Shown: positions 23,759 to 37,400 of the stretch, piece by piece
Layout: the number at the start of each line of letters is the position of its first letter
Position numbering within the stretch: position 1 is the first letter of the stretch
Assembly (NCBI RefSeq): GCF_041260155.1
Contig: NC_091931.1
Location: forward strand, 29,663,041 to 29,727,040
Length of the DNA: 64,000 bases
Reading direction: 5' to 3'
From: Ptychodera flava
Lineage: Eukaryota; Hemichordata; Enteropneusta; Ptychoderidae
Notes under the pieces: model-generated
The model's database searches: none
Told to the model about the DNA's origin: nothing
Seen by the model: only the letters and a program-made list of their open reading frames with translations
Position numbers and translations under genes: made by a program

Positions 23759-25212
23759 CCATTGCGGCTTGCCTCATCTGGTCGGCCATCGGTAATCAAG
23801 AGGACGACTTTACCAACGTCAGGCTGTCTTGTCACCGGGCCTCTTTCATGGTACCCATCGAGAAACACGAGATCGGGTACATCTACCTTGGGGCAAACTA
23901 CGAGAACGCGACGGCAAGGAGCCTCGGAGAGTGCGTCACGAAGTGCACGAAGCTCGACGCGTGCGAATCGGTGAACTTCTGGAAGCACGAGCGAATCTGC
24001 CAGATGAACGAAGGTACAGTTTCGGAAATGTCTGACTTCACTCTGTGGGACGGAGGTGTGTACAGAGAATTGGCGTCAACGCAGACGGTAAGCGTTAAAA
24101 AGGTCCCGTACGGTAGGATAATGACATTCAGATTCAATTTTCATCAGAGATTCTTATTGATTTCCATATGCATCATTTTCGTCATAATTAGACGGGAATA
24201 AAAGGTCTTCTCTATCTTAAAACATCAACCATTTGTCCAACATGGAGGAACATGTGTATGAAAACACAAGTTCGAAATGAAGTGATGTGCAAATTCATAT
24301 CGATACCTGAAAACTACTCCGCCCTGTCCAAAAGTCAACGAGAGCGCAGTTATGTGTGTATACATGTACTTAGTGACTTGTCGTACTACAAGGAGGTAGT
24401 ATAAACATTTTCAACAACTTTCTTGCCTATGAAATTGAATTCGTTTTCCATTTCTTAAGACATAGGCCTAACGGTAGTAACAAAAACACATCACACCACC
24501 TTCCCCTCGGATTTCCGTGTTTTAAAAAACTACATGAATGTTCAGGACTTTATGTTTCGCCTTCAGAGGACGACTGAAGACTTGTCAATAGTTTTGTTGA
24601 GTTTGTATTCCTTTGAAAGAAAGATAATTCTACAGTTCATCATCTTCTGACCGAATAGTGGATGAGGTATATGGCCAAACAAGGGCGAGGAAACGATTTT
24701 ACATAATTTCTGCCCATCTACTAACATAGTAGTACATCAATCAGCTGATTATTGCTTCAAAAAACAACAAATATTATGGATGACAGTAAAGCTAGATTAC
24801 AGTGGCAATTTACATGATACATACGGCGAAATATGTTGATTTTTATCTCTGATTTTGAGAAGATAGTTCGTTTTTTCTTGAAAATCAGTCGCAAAGTCCG
24901 GCGATTTTATCCTCCTTGTCCGGAGCGTAGAAATTTGTCATTCATGTATAAAATTAGGCAACTCTCGGCGTCTCGCTATAGTTCAGTTGTTGTTCACTCA
25001 CATCAGAAATTGAAATCTACCAACTAAACAAGCATGTTTGTAGTTCATGGTAAGGCATTTCGTTGGAACTTATTGTATACTGTTTTCGTTGACTCCTTTC
25101 ACTGCAAGTATGCAAGAGTAGGTGACGTCGACAGTTTTGTCAAGTTTCGCTTGTTGTGTTTTCTTTATCTTGTTTGTTTCAAAGGAAGGTGGTGCGTTAG
25201 GGTATAATATCG

Positions 25213-25931
25213 TAATATTATATAGGGCTCAGCCCTTGGTGTCGCGCCAGGGGTTAAGATTGGCAATGTTATTTGTATTGATTCATGATAAATGTAATTA
25301 ATTGTTACTTCATAAACGTTTATATGACAACTATGCCCAGTTTCCCTCTGATGAAAGCATTTCACGTACGTACACGATGTCAAACCCTGCAGCAGTGCAG
25401 GTACGCCTATAGATTTTCTGTAAGGTGTAAAAATTTTGGACAAAAATTGGCAATTTTTACAATGATAACAGCCTATTGTGTTAAACAAGGGACGTATCAT
25501 GCAATCATTATCATTGCAATGGTAACCGCACTGCCCAACTTCCACTTGTGCAAGCTGAAAACTATAGCGTTCCGTCTAAAAACTGGCAATTTTTGAATTT
25601 AATTATTGACACAGGGGGCGCTTTTCTAAAATTCAATCCCAGCATTCTTTGCGTATGCCACCGTTCATGTGCACGACAGTTTTCTCCCTTTATCTATATG
25701 AACGATATTTTGTATCAGCGACAAGGTGCATAATAACATTTACTGGCTAATAAAAGAGGTATATTTTATAAATGGCATGTATATAATGATAATTTGTTTC
25801 GTATTTGTTTGTTTACGAGTACTCAAAAAAAAACATGGCGGCGACCATGAAAGAAGGGTACACTTCCGGTTACTCGCATAGTATATTATGAATAAGCGCA
25901 TGCGTAGTCAGTAAGCCGCTGGCGCGACTAT
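25213..25931. repeat. Dispersed ~730-bp repeat, copy B
   Basis: The second copy of the repeat at 20514-21250, in the same orientation, with slightly shorter length from small indels. It lies in intron 1 of array copy 2. The flanks differ from copy A, so this is dispersal rather than part of the gene duplication. Confidence 0.65.
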
Positions 25932-25959
25932 CAAGGACTTTTTTTTGGGGGGGGGACTC

Positions 25960-28437
25960 TAAATGTCTTTCAACACTTTCCTGGTATACCGCTTTTCAAG
26001 ACGCAGTTTTTAGCATACAGAGTCGACAAAATTGATGATTGTCTTGTTTTCAAAAATCGAAAATGTTTTTTTTTTCGCTCTAGGCTGCAATTTTGAATTT
26101 GAAATATTTGTGCAGAATTAGGGAGTATATTTATCTAATGGCAAACTATGAACGGTCTCTTGATTTTTTTACTTTATAATTCAATAAGATTTCATACAGG
26201 AAAGTTTGCAACCTTTAAAGCTTTCTGTCTCAAGAAGTTTGTTACCTTAAAAGGTACATCAAGTCTTTCGGAAGATAGTTAACCAGGCTGTAATGATGAA
26301 AGCCAAGTCATATTTGACTAATCAAAACTTACAATGGGAAGTTTGTCAGCTACTATTCAACAGAGGTTATCAGTTACTCGTCCACGATTCACTCTAAATT
26401 GTTGTAACTTTGTCCATTTCCGTTTTTTCCTTTAATATTCTATAAATACAGAAGAAATATAAAAAAGATCTTACGATTTCTCAATCTATATGTCGGTGTG
26501 TGTACGCCATAGTCGAATGTCGCTATGGCACAATCTAATCGCCCACACTTTATAAAGCGTGACAATCCAAAGCAAACCTGTTACGAAGAAATCTAATTGA
26601 AGAAAGGGCACATTATATCCTTCGCACTGACGCATAGGAGATCAATTTTATTGATCTGTTCGCGATTCGTCTTAAGCTTCCAGCACCAGAAAAATGTGTT
26701 TTCTTAGTTTTATCACCACACACGAACACATTTCCAGAGTTTACCGTTCCCTGTCATTCAAAAATCATGTCACGCTTTTTCGGATGAGCGTATGTTTGGT
26801 GTTCATGAATTTCCAAAATGTCCCTGGACGATCTTCAATAATTGATGAGCTAAAGGGTAAGCGACCATTTTATTGCAAATGTACTTTGGGCGAACAAATG
26901 AGCATGCGCCATGTCGTTATTGCAAATGTACTTTGAGCGAACAAATGAGCATGCGCCGTGTTGGATGTCTCTTGGAATTTCTGAGCTAACAACCTTATAT
27001 CTAGCCATTTGCAAAAAAACATTGGATTACGCAACTTGTGATGAGCTAGATGTATGACAGCATTGTAATAATAGTACGTACGGTAGTTTGAGAGGACGCA
27101 TATGTACCTGTACTAGAGGCGCAACGTATGCTGAGGCTTGCTTTCACCATAGACACTAGGGAACAAGGGTCCGATGCTTTCACCCAATCTGCATTCAGTG
27201 AAAAGGAGGATAACATGAATGGACAATTTAGGTCTTATAATCACATATATTTTGATATTTGTAAGGTATAAATATTTAAAATTATAGTAGTTGCATTGTC
27301 TGCAGTCGTCCCCCCACTTACTCAAAGATCAAGCACGTAACATATGGACGATTGTAATTTCATATTCTGATTTAAGCTTTTTGCTGTTTTACAGTACATT
27401 ACAATGTTATTTTTAAATAATAATATTTAATTATTAATTATTTATATACCTTACCGTTAAATGATTATCACTTTTTATTTGTACTGGCATTAAAGGGAGA
27501 CTGGGAGGTCATGATTTTGCTTGCCTTGCTTTTAGGAAAGGTTATTATTTCTTATGCAAAAGTTTGAGGGAGAGTCACCATTTTCTATTCACCAAGTTTT
27601 TGAATCGCACAAGTCCCCCAAGGTTATTCTGATCGGGTTCTAACGGCGGTAAAAGAATTTTATTACTTGAACTTTTTTGGCAAAGCTACAGAGGTGGGGA
27701 GCCATTTTTCATTATTTTCACAAATAAGCAGAGTATCTCGACAGTGACATTAGTTACTGATCACTTTGAAGTGGATTTTACAAACTGTCCACGATAATAG
27801 AGGCATTACATAATACAGGCAGCGTAAACAGAACAAATTTTTTGCATTTCCGCATGGTACTGAAAACATGCCAGTAAAAATTCCCTTGAAATAAAACAAT
27901 TGCAGTATTGTCTTGCCCTCCAGGTGGTATCTAACAGTTACACTTTTCCGTTGTATTTTGACCCCATGATTTATCACGACACTGACCTGACAAACTTTAC
28001 ACATTGGTATCATATGTGGTATACATTAATAGCTACAATTTCCCCCCACGGCGATTTAGAGGAAAAAGTTAATTATTTCTTTGGCTAATGACACTGAACC
28101 TGACAAGCTTTAAAACACAATCGAACCTTGTACTTCTTTGCATTCAACGGAGTCGTGAGAGCTTAAATATTTACTGTCACCTTCCAATTTTGCCACTGTT
28201 ACCGTGGAAAGAGAAAATCTAACCAATCATAGATTTTAAGCGACTGGCCGCTTTTAAAAAACAGCGCCCTCACATGGGCATTTTGAATACAAAGGAACGC
28301 CACTTTGACCATATATAGGCATATTTAGATTACAGGTGAATGACCATATATAGGCATATTTAGATTACAGGTGACTGTATACCTTTAATTGATTATTACC
28401 CCGTGTTTTTGATGGAAATGTCAGCATGACGTTTAAT

Positions 28438-28521
<84 letters not shown>

Positions 28522-28640
28522 ACACTAATGCAATGTTTTGATTTCACTCTTTCATGGATTTTGGACAAACAATACCGCTATGTTTGTCGACACGGACGAT
28601 AAACGTCGTTGTTAAATACTGTTGTACAAATTCAATTTTG
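25960..28640. repeat. Intron 1 block duplicated between array copies 2 and 3
   Basis: Matches about 35400-38460 in order, with shared landmarks such as TCAAGAC(G/T)CAG, CAAATGAGCATGCGCCAT, TTATGCAAAAGTTTGAGG and GGAGACTG. A more diverged relative lies in copy 4 at about 43.6-46.6 kb. It shows that duplication carried whole introns along. No independent gene was seen inside. Confidence 0.55.
28441..28518. repeat. (AT)n microsatellite
   Basis: AT run in intron 1 of array copy 2. The equivalent site of copy 3 (about 38345) has only a few AT units. Confidence 0.95.
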
Positions 28641-29725
28641 TTAAACGTTTACAAATTTTGCCTGTATTGATCAGGATTCCCTGGGAGGTTCAAAGATAAC
28701 CCGTACAAGAACGGAGCAACTTGCCACGAAATCTGTGACTGCAGTTCAAGGCACTACGAGTGTACATGTAGTGTGAGCTACGAAGGATAAAACTGTGAGA
28801 CAGGTAAGATGGTAAACCGTCACCGTGACTGTAGGTGACTAACAAGGCCCTATTTGCAAGGATTATGAATCATATTTAGGGATGACCACATTATCTGCTT
28901 CATGAGTCTTAATAGTTAAAACCTTCACGTGTTGTCGTCGTTCTGAAGTTATTGATGGAACCTTCTCGTTGGTATTCCTGTGAACACAGATTTTCATTGT
29001 CTATATTAAAATGATCCGCCTTGGATACGACTTGCATTCCAGTGGTGGAATGTGACATCTTAATGCGCTCACAAAATTGTTCCAACTCTGTAATACAAAT
29101 GGCAAGGAGTGCACAATCTGGCCTTCGTGTGCGATTAAAGAAGGAACTCAGAAAAGTTTAATTGGTCCCTGCGTTACCTACATTGTTGCGTCATCTTCAG
29201 AGCAGACGTCAATGCCTCTTTCCCAATGGTATTTTATGCTCAGGGTGAAGGAAGCTGTGTGGACTGTTGGAAAATACGACAAGTCAAAACAAAGTGAAAC
29301 TGAAAAGCGTTACATCGATGGATGAATAGTCACACTTTGGACGAGGTCATGTAGATGTCAGTGCAGGACAATGTTCTCTTTAGCTGTTTTCAGTACTGAG
29401 GATGTTCCGAGTCAAAGTTCGTTTAGGATCCTGTTTTTATGCACATTTTATAAATACATTTTGCAGCAAAATGTTACTCGCCAAGGGTGCCATCCAATGC
29501 ACATATCAGTGGATCTTACTTATGGCCGTAGGCCAGTGGTACTCCAGATACAGATACTCTGCAATGATTGGTACAACCTGGCTGGATCCAGTACGGTCAC
29601 GTGTACTGCTGGGTCATGGAGCGCCACGCCGTCTTGTACCAGTAAGTGGACCAATAGTCTAAGACCCTTTCCGGCTACCCTACAATGCATTGCTGCCGCA
29701 CTTTGAATCTCAACACACTCGCTTG

Positions 29726-29769
29726 AAACAAAGTTTGTTTGTTTGTTTTTTGTTTGTTTGTTTGTTTGT
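29726..29769. repeat. (GTTT)n microsatellite
   Basis: GTTT repeat in the intron after the CCP exon of array copy 2. A shorter version lies at about 39585-39606 in copy 3. Confidence 0.9.
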
Positions 29770-31634
29770 GTGTATGTTGTGTTGCATACATGTTGTCTCA
29801 AATTGTCCAGTAATATAGTTTATTGCAAGGAAACAAAAGTAAGTTACCTTGTGTTTTGATAAGGCGGGGAATATATTAGCCTGTACAACATCAGCCATAA
29901 ATGCCATAACTTAGTCATCCTAGTGAGATAAGCACTAATCATGGAACTGGTACACAGTACAATAAATTACCCACAATTCTCTTTTATTTGTATCCTTGAA
30001 GGTTACTTTTCTTATAACTTTTTCAGTTCTGTATGCAAGCAATAATGTGCAGCATCAGAATAATTGATAAATAATATCAAGTAAAAGTATGTTTAGAAAT
30101 TTCAGCAAAAGTTTCCAAATAACCATTAAACAACCATGGAAGTCACGTTTTGTAGGTACTACAAATGCCATACTTTTTAGGCAGCAAGTTATGAAGAACT
30201 GAAGGGGTCATTCTCTGAGAAAACTTAGAATGCAAATTTCTTTTGTCATTTCCATTGGAAAAAATCAATATCCTTTTGTTTCAAAAAACAGGTGCAACTG
30301 GTCTCCCTACTTTCCATCACATTATTCTGTATGGCTGAAGACACAATCAGTGGAAAATTTTACAAAAATGCTATCTCCTCTCTCAATCTTGCATAATTTT
30401 CCAAATCATTTAAAATGAGAATTGAGAAGAATGGTGTTCTTAAAAGTACGTTTTCAGAATTTTTACAACTAGTCTATGAATTTGTCTACACATGGGAGAC
30501 CAGGTAGACTTCTCTGGGGAATCTCTGAGGATACAAATCGCAATGAATTATGGGAAATTTACCGTACTGTGTGGTACGGGGACTGTGGCAAAATTCTTGA
30601 GTAGGCCTTGCAACTAGCACATCCGATGTCATAAACATTTCGTCGTAATATTTTGCATGTTATTTCAAAACAAGCTCTTGTTGCTTATTATTGAGATTTT
30701 CCAGGTGAAATATCAATCCCAAATTGTTCTTAAGTTGTACACGGTCACATGCACTTTTATCAAGTTTACTAAAGTATTTGCAGCAAAATATTAAACGGAA
30801 CAATCAATGTACCTTTTTTTTGTTTATTCTTCTACCTTCGATATTCAAGATACAAAGTATTAGCCTTACAAAAAACAAGACATCATATACACTAATGTAA
30901 TTGTTTACGAGAGATCGATTTGTAGTAAAGATTAGACTTCAACTGTCAAGAGTAACATCAGACATGACACGTATAACAGCTAGTGTTACCATAGTGAACA
31001 CTTAGCGTTTCGACATCATGTTTGGAGAAGGAAAAGGAAGTGTATTTTGAAATAGGGCCAAAAGAACGGAAAAGCACATCAAAAGTTATAAAGAAAATGG
31101 GGTTTGAAGCATCCGTCTGTTAAGTAGTCAATCCATTTCTCGTCCTGCTCTCTGAAGTTTCTTTTCTTCTAACACATGTTTTCCTCCGCTATGTGTGCAG
31201 CAGTGTTGCCGCGGGCTGCCAAAACTATAACATACCCAATTCCCAGATCACGGCCAGCAGCAACGCCGACGGGAACCACATGTCGTACCAAGGTCGTCTA
31301 TGCTATCAGGGTGGAGGGTCCTGGGCTTGGTGCTCGAGGCATAATTCTGTCGGACAGTGGCTGCAGGTCGACATTGGCTCAGCCAGAATGGTTACACAGG
31401 TGGCAACGCAGGTAAGCGACTGTGGATACGGCGTCTGGTAGTTTGTCGCAACAATGAAAACACTTCACCAGTTTTAGTATTTCACCAGTTGAAACTGTGA
31501 GATACTAAATACTTGTTACTACCTTGATTTCAGTGTACTTTGACTTTTCGTTATTTAATTCGATCGAACGATAGGTTTTGAACAATGTTACCACATAATA
31601 AAGCACACGTGATAAGTGATTTACCACTATATAA

Positions 31635-31753
<119 letters not shown>

Positions 31754-32732
31754 GGGACGAGGTGATGCAAACCAATGGGTCACGTCTTACAAGTTATATA
31801 TACCACTATTACACTAATGGCTGGACGTACGTAAAAAGAAGACTACGGCAACGATAGGCCTAAGGTTTATAATCATAATCAAGGATAATTTACTTGGATC
31901 AATAATCCATTCCAAAAGTTTGACTTCAAAAGGAGTGAATTTTATTTCTATAACTGTAGAGGTTAGGTTAACACTTCATGAAGATCATATAATACTACAA
32001 AAAGGGCATGAAAATGTTGAGATTAAATATTTGACGATAAGATGGTCGTTCGGGACAAAAACTAGAAGATGGTCCAGGTCTGGTCTTTTTTGCTCTACAC
32101 CTTACTGCCTTTACTGCTTCTTGATCAGGATTGCCGTACATGTTGTCGACCATGGATACCAACTCCACAGCCTACAGCTAGTGGCAAGCTAATAAAGTTA
32201 CAAATTTTGTCACGTAATGTCATGTTTCAGGTCTTCTCCGCCAACTGGGACAGGAATACTGTAGTTTACCAAACCTTGGGAACGAAGTCATATGTTGCTC
32301 GTTATACACGGTTTGTAGTTCAAGGGTGGTACGGCCACATTTCAATGAGAGTCGAGATGTATGCTTGTACTGGATAGACATGTTGAAGCTCTGGGAGGAA
32401 GAGGCAGCCTTAACAATCACTGGAACCATTGACTGAATGCATCAGTTGAGAGTAATGCGACCATTTTGAGAACACTGTCAGGCGTCCATTTGATAGTGAC
32501 TGACTTTCATTTTTTACACTGAACTTTGGATTGGATTTTATTTTGTCTCCATTCCATGAAGTAATGGAAAGGTTTTCGCATAGAAATTGTCTGTCCGTAG
32601 ATTACAAGAGGAATGAAACTTAAGTAACAGATACTATTAATTTGTACTCGTATAACTTTTTTGTAACGCTCTGCTTTTGGCATCGAGCGCTGCAATTTCC
32701 AAATAAGATATCTTTATACGTTCATTAATTAA

Positions 32733-32735
<3 letters not shown>

Positions 32736-32810
<75 letters not shown>

Positions 32811-32822
32811 ATATATATAAAT
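32736..32822. repeat. (TA)n microsatellite
   Basis: TA run downstream of array copy 2. A similar run lies downstream of copy 3. Confidence 0.95.
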
Positions 32823-32968
32823 ATAGATGTTCTCGTGTGAAATTACAGTGCTCGATGCGGAAAGCAGAGCGTTATATATAATAACAGAAACTACTTCAAG
32901 TGCAAAGTACTAGTAATACTATCAACTCAAGTAACAGATATTATTACTTTGTTATTGAAGTAATTTGT

Positions 32969-32971
<3 letters not shown>

Positions 32972-33048
<77 letters not shown>
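32972..33048. repeat. (CATA)n-(TA)n microsatellite
   Basis: CATA repeats passing into TA repeats, followed by GT-rich sequence to about 33125. Confidence 0.95.
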
Positions 33049-34130
33049 ATAATATGTATGCATTGATAGATATATGTGTGTGTCTGTGTATATGTGTGTG
33101 TCTGTGTGTGTCTGTTTATATATGTGTCTGCTAATAAAGTTTTAATTTTGATGTAGACGAACATCTTCTTGCAACATTACTGTATACCTAATATATCTTT
33201 ATATATTATTATATATAATCCCATTAAATAATTGTTTATGTTTTTTGCCTTATCTGTCGTTTTCCGAAGATCATATGGTACTTACTTATTCAGTTGAACT
33301 TACGTTGAGGGTTTATCGCCTGGTACAACTTCCACATTGAGCCGTCCGTACGACCGGACTGGAACGCTAGCCGCGACAGCACCCTGCGCCCCCCACACAC
33401 ATTCCATTCTTTGGAATACCTACACAAGCTTTTGCGACTCCAAATTTCGATGCCTTCCGTGTTTCCGTGTCTGAATTAATCGCATCACCTTTTCATGAAA
33501 ATGTCATGAGAGCACGGCATCGATCGCGACAGATCGATCTGTGCACGAAAGCGTCACGGCGAAGTGCAGGAAAAAGTTCCGGTTGATGACGTAGAACAAG
33601 GGTAACTCGGATTTCTTATCCTTGAAAGCTTCGTGTTCTACGTCACACAGGTGGCGAATCGGGTCAGTTCATGTAATAATATCATATAGTAGAGTGTGTT
33701 ACTTTTATCAACACAATGCACTGTGTGCACTTTACAATCTTGATGTTAACAAATGAATTTTTGTTCTGACTAAAAGTGAGTTGTCAACATGTGCAGATTG
33801 TGTTGACACATTTAATACTAGGATTTTCGACGTTGTTTTGAGAACAGATCAATAAGGCGATTTTGACAGATAGAACAAAGATATTCCGTACCTATATCTT
33901 AAGTTACGGTTAAGAGAGTTCTAATTATGGTGTACCAGTTCCGCGAGATGGATGCTCGCAGAATATGAATAACCCAGTTGCTGCAACAAAAGTAAAGCTA
34001 TAACTGATGTCTAACACCTCTGTTTTCAACCCTGTCAACTGCTTGTTATTTGTTCCTAAACTTTATACCAAAGTGTGTCATGTTAGGCTGGTTCAGTAGG
34101 ACCGCCTGAGTTTGCAGCAGATCTTGTCGC

Positions 34131-34392
34131 TCCACCGAGGCACAGAGGAGACGAACTGGATCAACTTATTTGTAAATATCATTAATTATTCAAAAGTCTA
34201 TGCAAAGATGGACTCCTTTGTACTACCTTTTTATTGATCACACTGTAATCTACGTCATGCAGGCGTTCTACTGTATTGCCTTCTAGTTGGACAAAGCTAG
34301 TCTTGTTATCACTTGAAGATTGCTAAGAAAGCTAGCAGTCGTTGTAATTTGCTCCGACCAAACATCCACAGCAGGTTACTGGCCATGCAAGT
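34131..34392 (+). promoter_or_regulatory. Conserved 5' block of array copy 3
   Basis: Shared with 23498-23736 and 42573-42847: CTCCACCGAGGCACAG, GGAGACGAAC, ATCATTAATTATTCAAA, and a TACGTCA-containing segment (also in copy 4) resembling a CRE half-site context. Function is inferred from position and conservation only. Confidence 0.3.
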
Positions 34393-34414
34393 ATGTCACT
34401 TGTTACCTGTGTAA
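34385..34414 (+). promoter_or_regulatory. Upstream ORF overlapping the start codon, array copy 3
   Basis: ATG eight bases upstream of the PAN start, nine codons (MQVCHLLPV) then TAA, out of frame with the main protein. Confidence 0.35.
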
Positions 34415-37400
34415 CCATTGCGGCTTGCCTCATCTGGTCGGCCATCGGTAATCAAGAGGACGACTTCACCAACGTTAGGCTGTCTTGTCACCGGGCCTCT
34501 TACATGGTACCCGTCGAGAAACACGAGATCGGGTACATCTACCTTGGGGCAAACTACGAGAATGTGACCGCGAGGAGCCTTGGAGAGTGCGTCACGAAGT
34601 GCACGAAGCTCGACGCGTGCGAATCGGTGAACTTCTGGAAGCACGAGCGAATCTGCCAGATGAACGAAGGAACAGTTGCAGAAATGTCTGAATTCACTCT
34701 GTGGGACGGAGGTGTGTACAGAGAATTGGCGTCAACGCAGACGGTAAGCGCCAAAAAGCCCTGTATGACAGGATAATGGCATTCAGATTCAATTTTAATC
34801 AGAGATTCTCATTATTTCCATATATAATTCTCGTCATAGTAGGACGAGATTAAAAATTCTTCTTTGTCTTAAAACATCAACTGCTTTTCTAAAATGGACA
34901 AAAATGTGTATGAAAAGGCAAGTTCGAAACGAAGTGAGATGCAAATCAACAACCAACAAATCCTAGCTGACAGTCAAGCAATTTACAATGTAATATATAG
35001 ATTTTCTTTCAGATTTTGAGAAGGTAATTCTCTTTTTCTTGAAACTGAATCGCAAAGTCCGGTGACTTCTATATTTTTTATTGTCGCCCAGAGCATAGAA
35101 ATTTGTCATCCATGGATGACATTAGGCAATCCTCAGCGTCTCGCTATAGCTCTAGCAGCCGTTCACTCACATCAGACAATGAATTTCTACAACCCAAAAC
35201 AAGCATGTTGGTAGTCCATGGGCAGAGATTTCGAGTAGTTTAAATTATAGGAACGTATTATATCTATTTTCTTTGACTCCTTTCACAACAAGTATGCAAG
35301 AGTCGGTGACGTCGACAGTTTTGCCAAGTTTCGTTTGTTGTGTCTTCTTTATCTTGGTTTTTTTCAAAGGAAGGTGGTATGTTAGGGTATAATGCGTCTT
35401 AAGGGCAGTTGTTTTCCGGACTCTATTCAACACGTTTCTGGTATGCTACTTTTTCAAGACTCAGGTTTTAGCCTGCAGAGTCGATAAAGTTTGTTTAAAG
35501 TCTTATTTTCACAAATCGAAAATTTAGTTTGTTCGCTACAGTATTGTCGCTTTCATTTTGAATTTGAAATATTTGTAAAGAAATAAGGAGTTTATTTTTC
35601 TAATGCCAAACTATGAAGGGTCTCTTGATTTGTTATACTTGATCGCGGGACTTTATAATTCAATAAGATTTCACACAGGAAAGTTCACAAACTTTAAAGT
35701 TTTTTGTCTCAAGGAGTGTGTTACCTTAAAACAATGATACATCAAGTCTCTTAGAAAGTACTAGTTACCAGACTGTAACGATGAAAGCATGTCATATTCG
35801 GCTAATCAGGACGCACAATGGGAAGTTCGTCAGCTACCATTCGACATACGTAATCGTTTCCTCGTCCACGATTCGCTCTAAATATGCCGTAGCTTTGTCC
35901 ATTTCCGTTTTTTCTTTAATATTCTATAAATTTATCTTTACACGAAATACCAAAAGTTCTAACGGTTTCTTAATCGATATCTCGGTGTGTAAGCAATGGT
36001 CAAATGTCTCTATTGCGCAAACTCAGTGTCCAAACTTTATGAAGCTACGAACCTGTTACGAAGAAACCTAATGGAAGAAAAGGTGCATGATGTCTTTCAC
36101 ACTGATGCATTCGAGATCAATTTTATTGATCTGTTAGAGATTCTTCTTAAGCATCCAACATCAGAAAAATGTGTTCTCTTAGTTTTATCAGCCAAATACC
36201 AATACATTTCCAGAGTTGACCGTTACCTTTAATTCAAAAGTCTTCAAAGACATGTCATACTTTTTTCGGGTGAGCGGATGTTTGATTTTTGCGTACTTCA
36301 AAAATGTCCTTGCACCGTCTTCAATAATTGATGAGCTGAAGGGTGATCGACCTTTATATTGCAAATATATTTTGGGTGAACAAATGAGCATGCGCCATTT
36401 TGGCCGTCTCTTGAACTTTCTGATCTTACACCGTTATATCAATCCATTTCCCAAAACATTCGCAACTGAGCAATGTAAAATAAACTACAGAAATCCTAAT
36501 GATGAGCTATATGTATGACACCATCATATATAATGATATTACGTAGTTTGAAAGGACACATATGTACCTAATCTGATGTGACGTATGCTAAGCGTGACAT
36601 GACGCCTTGGCTTGTTTTCACCATAGACTCTGCTACCACCCAATCAGCATTCAGTAAAAAGGAAGATAACGTGTGTAGACAAATTAGGTCTGATATTCAC
36701 ACCATATACTTTGAGACTGGTAAATAAATATTTAATTATATTTAAATGTTGGTTGCGTTGTCAGCCGTTGTTCTCTCACCCAATTGACGATCAAGCACGT
36801 CAGCGAACTTATGGACGATTGCACTGGACGGTGTACAGCTTTTGATTTGTTCCTCCAGTAAGTGCAGTAAGGGCCTTGACATAATGGGGGGGGGGCCTTT
36901 GCAATTTTGGGTAGGATCACGTGTTTTAGGGAGGGCTTTTACAGTTTGTGCAAGAATTTGCGGGGGGGGGGCGCTACTACTTTTCGTACAACGATTTTAT
37001 GATGAAATATAATCAAAATGTCCAACATATGCCTTTTCCTCTGCAAGAAATTTCCAGTCCATCTGTTGACAAGATGTCATCAAGATGTACAATTTATTAA
37101 TTTGCATTTCACAACTATGTGTCACAAAATATCCCATATCGTACTTTTATATTTGTGGGTGGCACATGTCCTTAACTTCACCAAAAATGTCACAGAACGA
37201 CACCATTTCAATAGCTAGATACGGATAGATTTCAATCGGATTCGAACCCACAACATACGGCATCAGTCGCCTAGCTGAGAGGCCACAGACAGAACCACTC
37301 GGCTAAATCTCCACTCCCAAAAAAGAGTGGTTCAATAGCTAGATGTCTAGCTATCTACAACAGGAATGAAACACACCCCTCTTGACCCCTTTCGCGTCAC

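Larger units (their letters stand above)
32378..34392. other. Intergenic spacer between array copies 2 and 3
   Basis: Starts with a conserved 3' flank (CTCTGGGAGGAAGAGGCAGC, shared with copies 3 and 4), then TA runs (about 32736-32822), CATA/TA (32972-33048) and a GT-rich stretch. AATAAA near 33133 is a distant candidate poly(A) signal. A segment at about 33240-33690 contains inverted GTAGAACA motifs flanked by ACGT and seems specific to this spacer. From about 33690 it is the shared 5' flank of the array. Confidence 0.5.

Noticed and set aside
37230-37320. Functional tRNA gene
   Set aside because: A and B boxes are present, but the ends do not pair as an acceptor stem and the insert is flanked by a 14-bp target duplication, so a SINE fits better.
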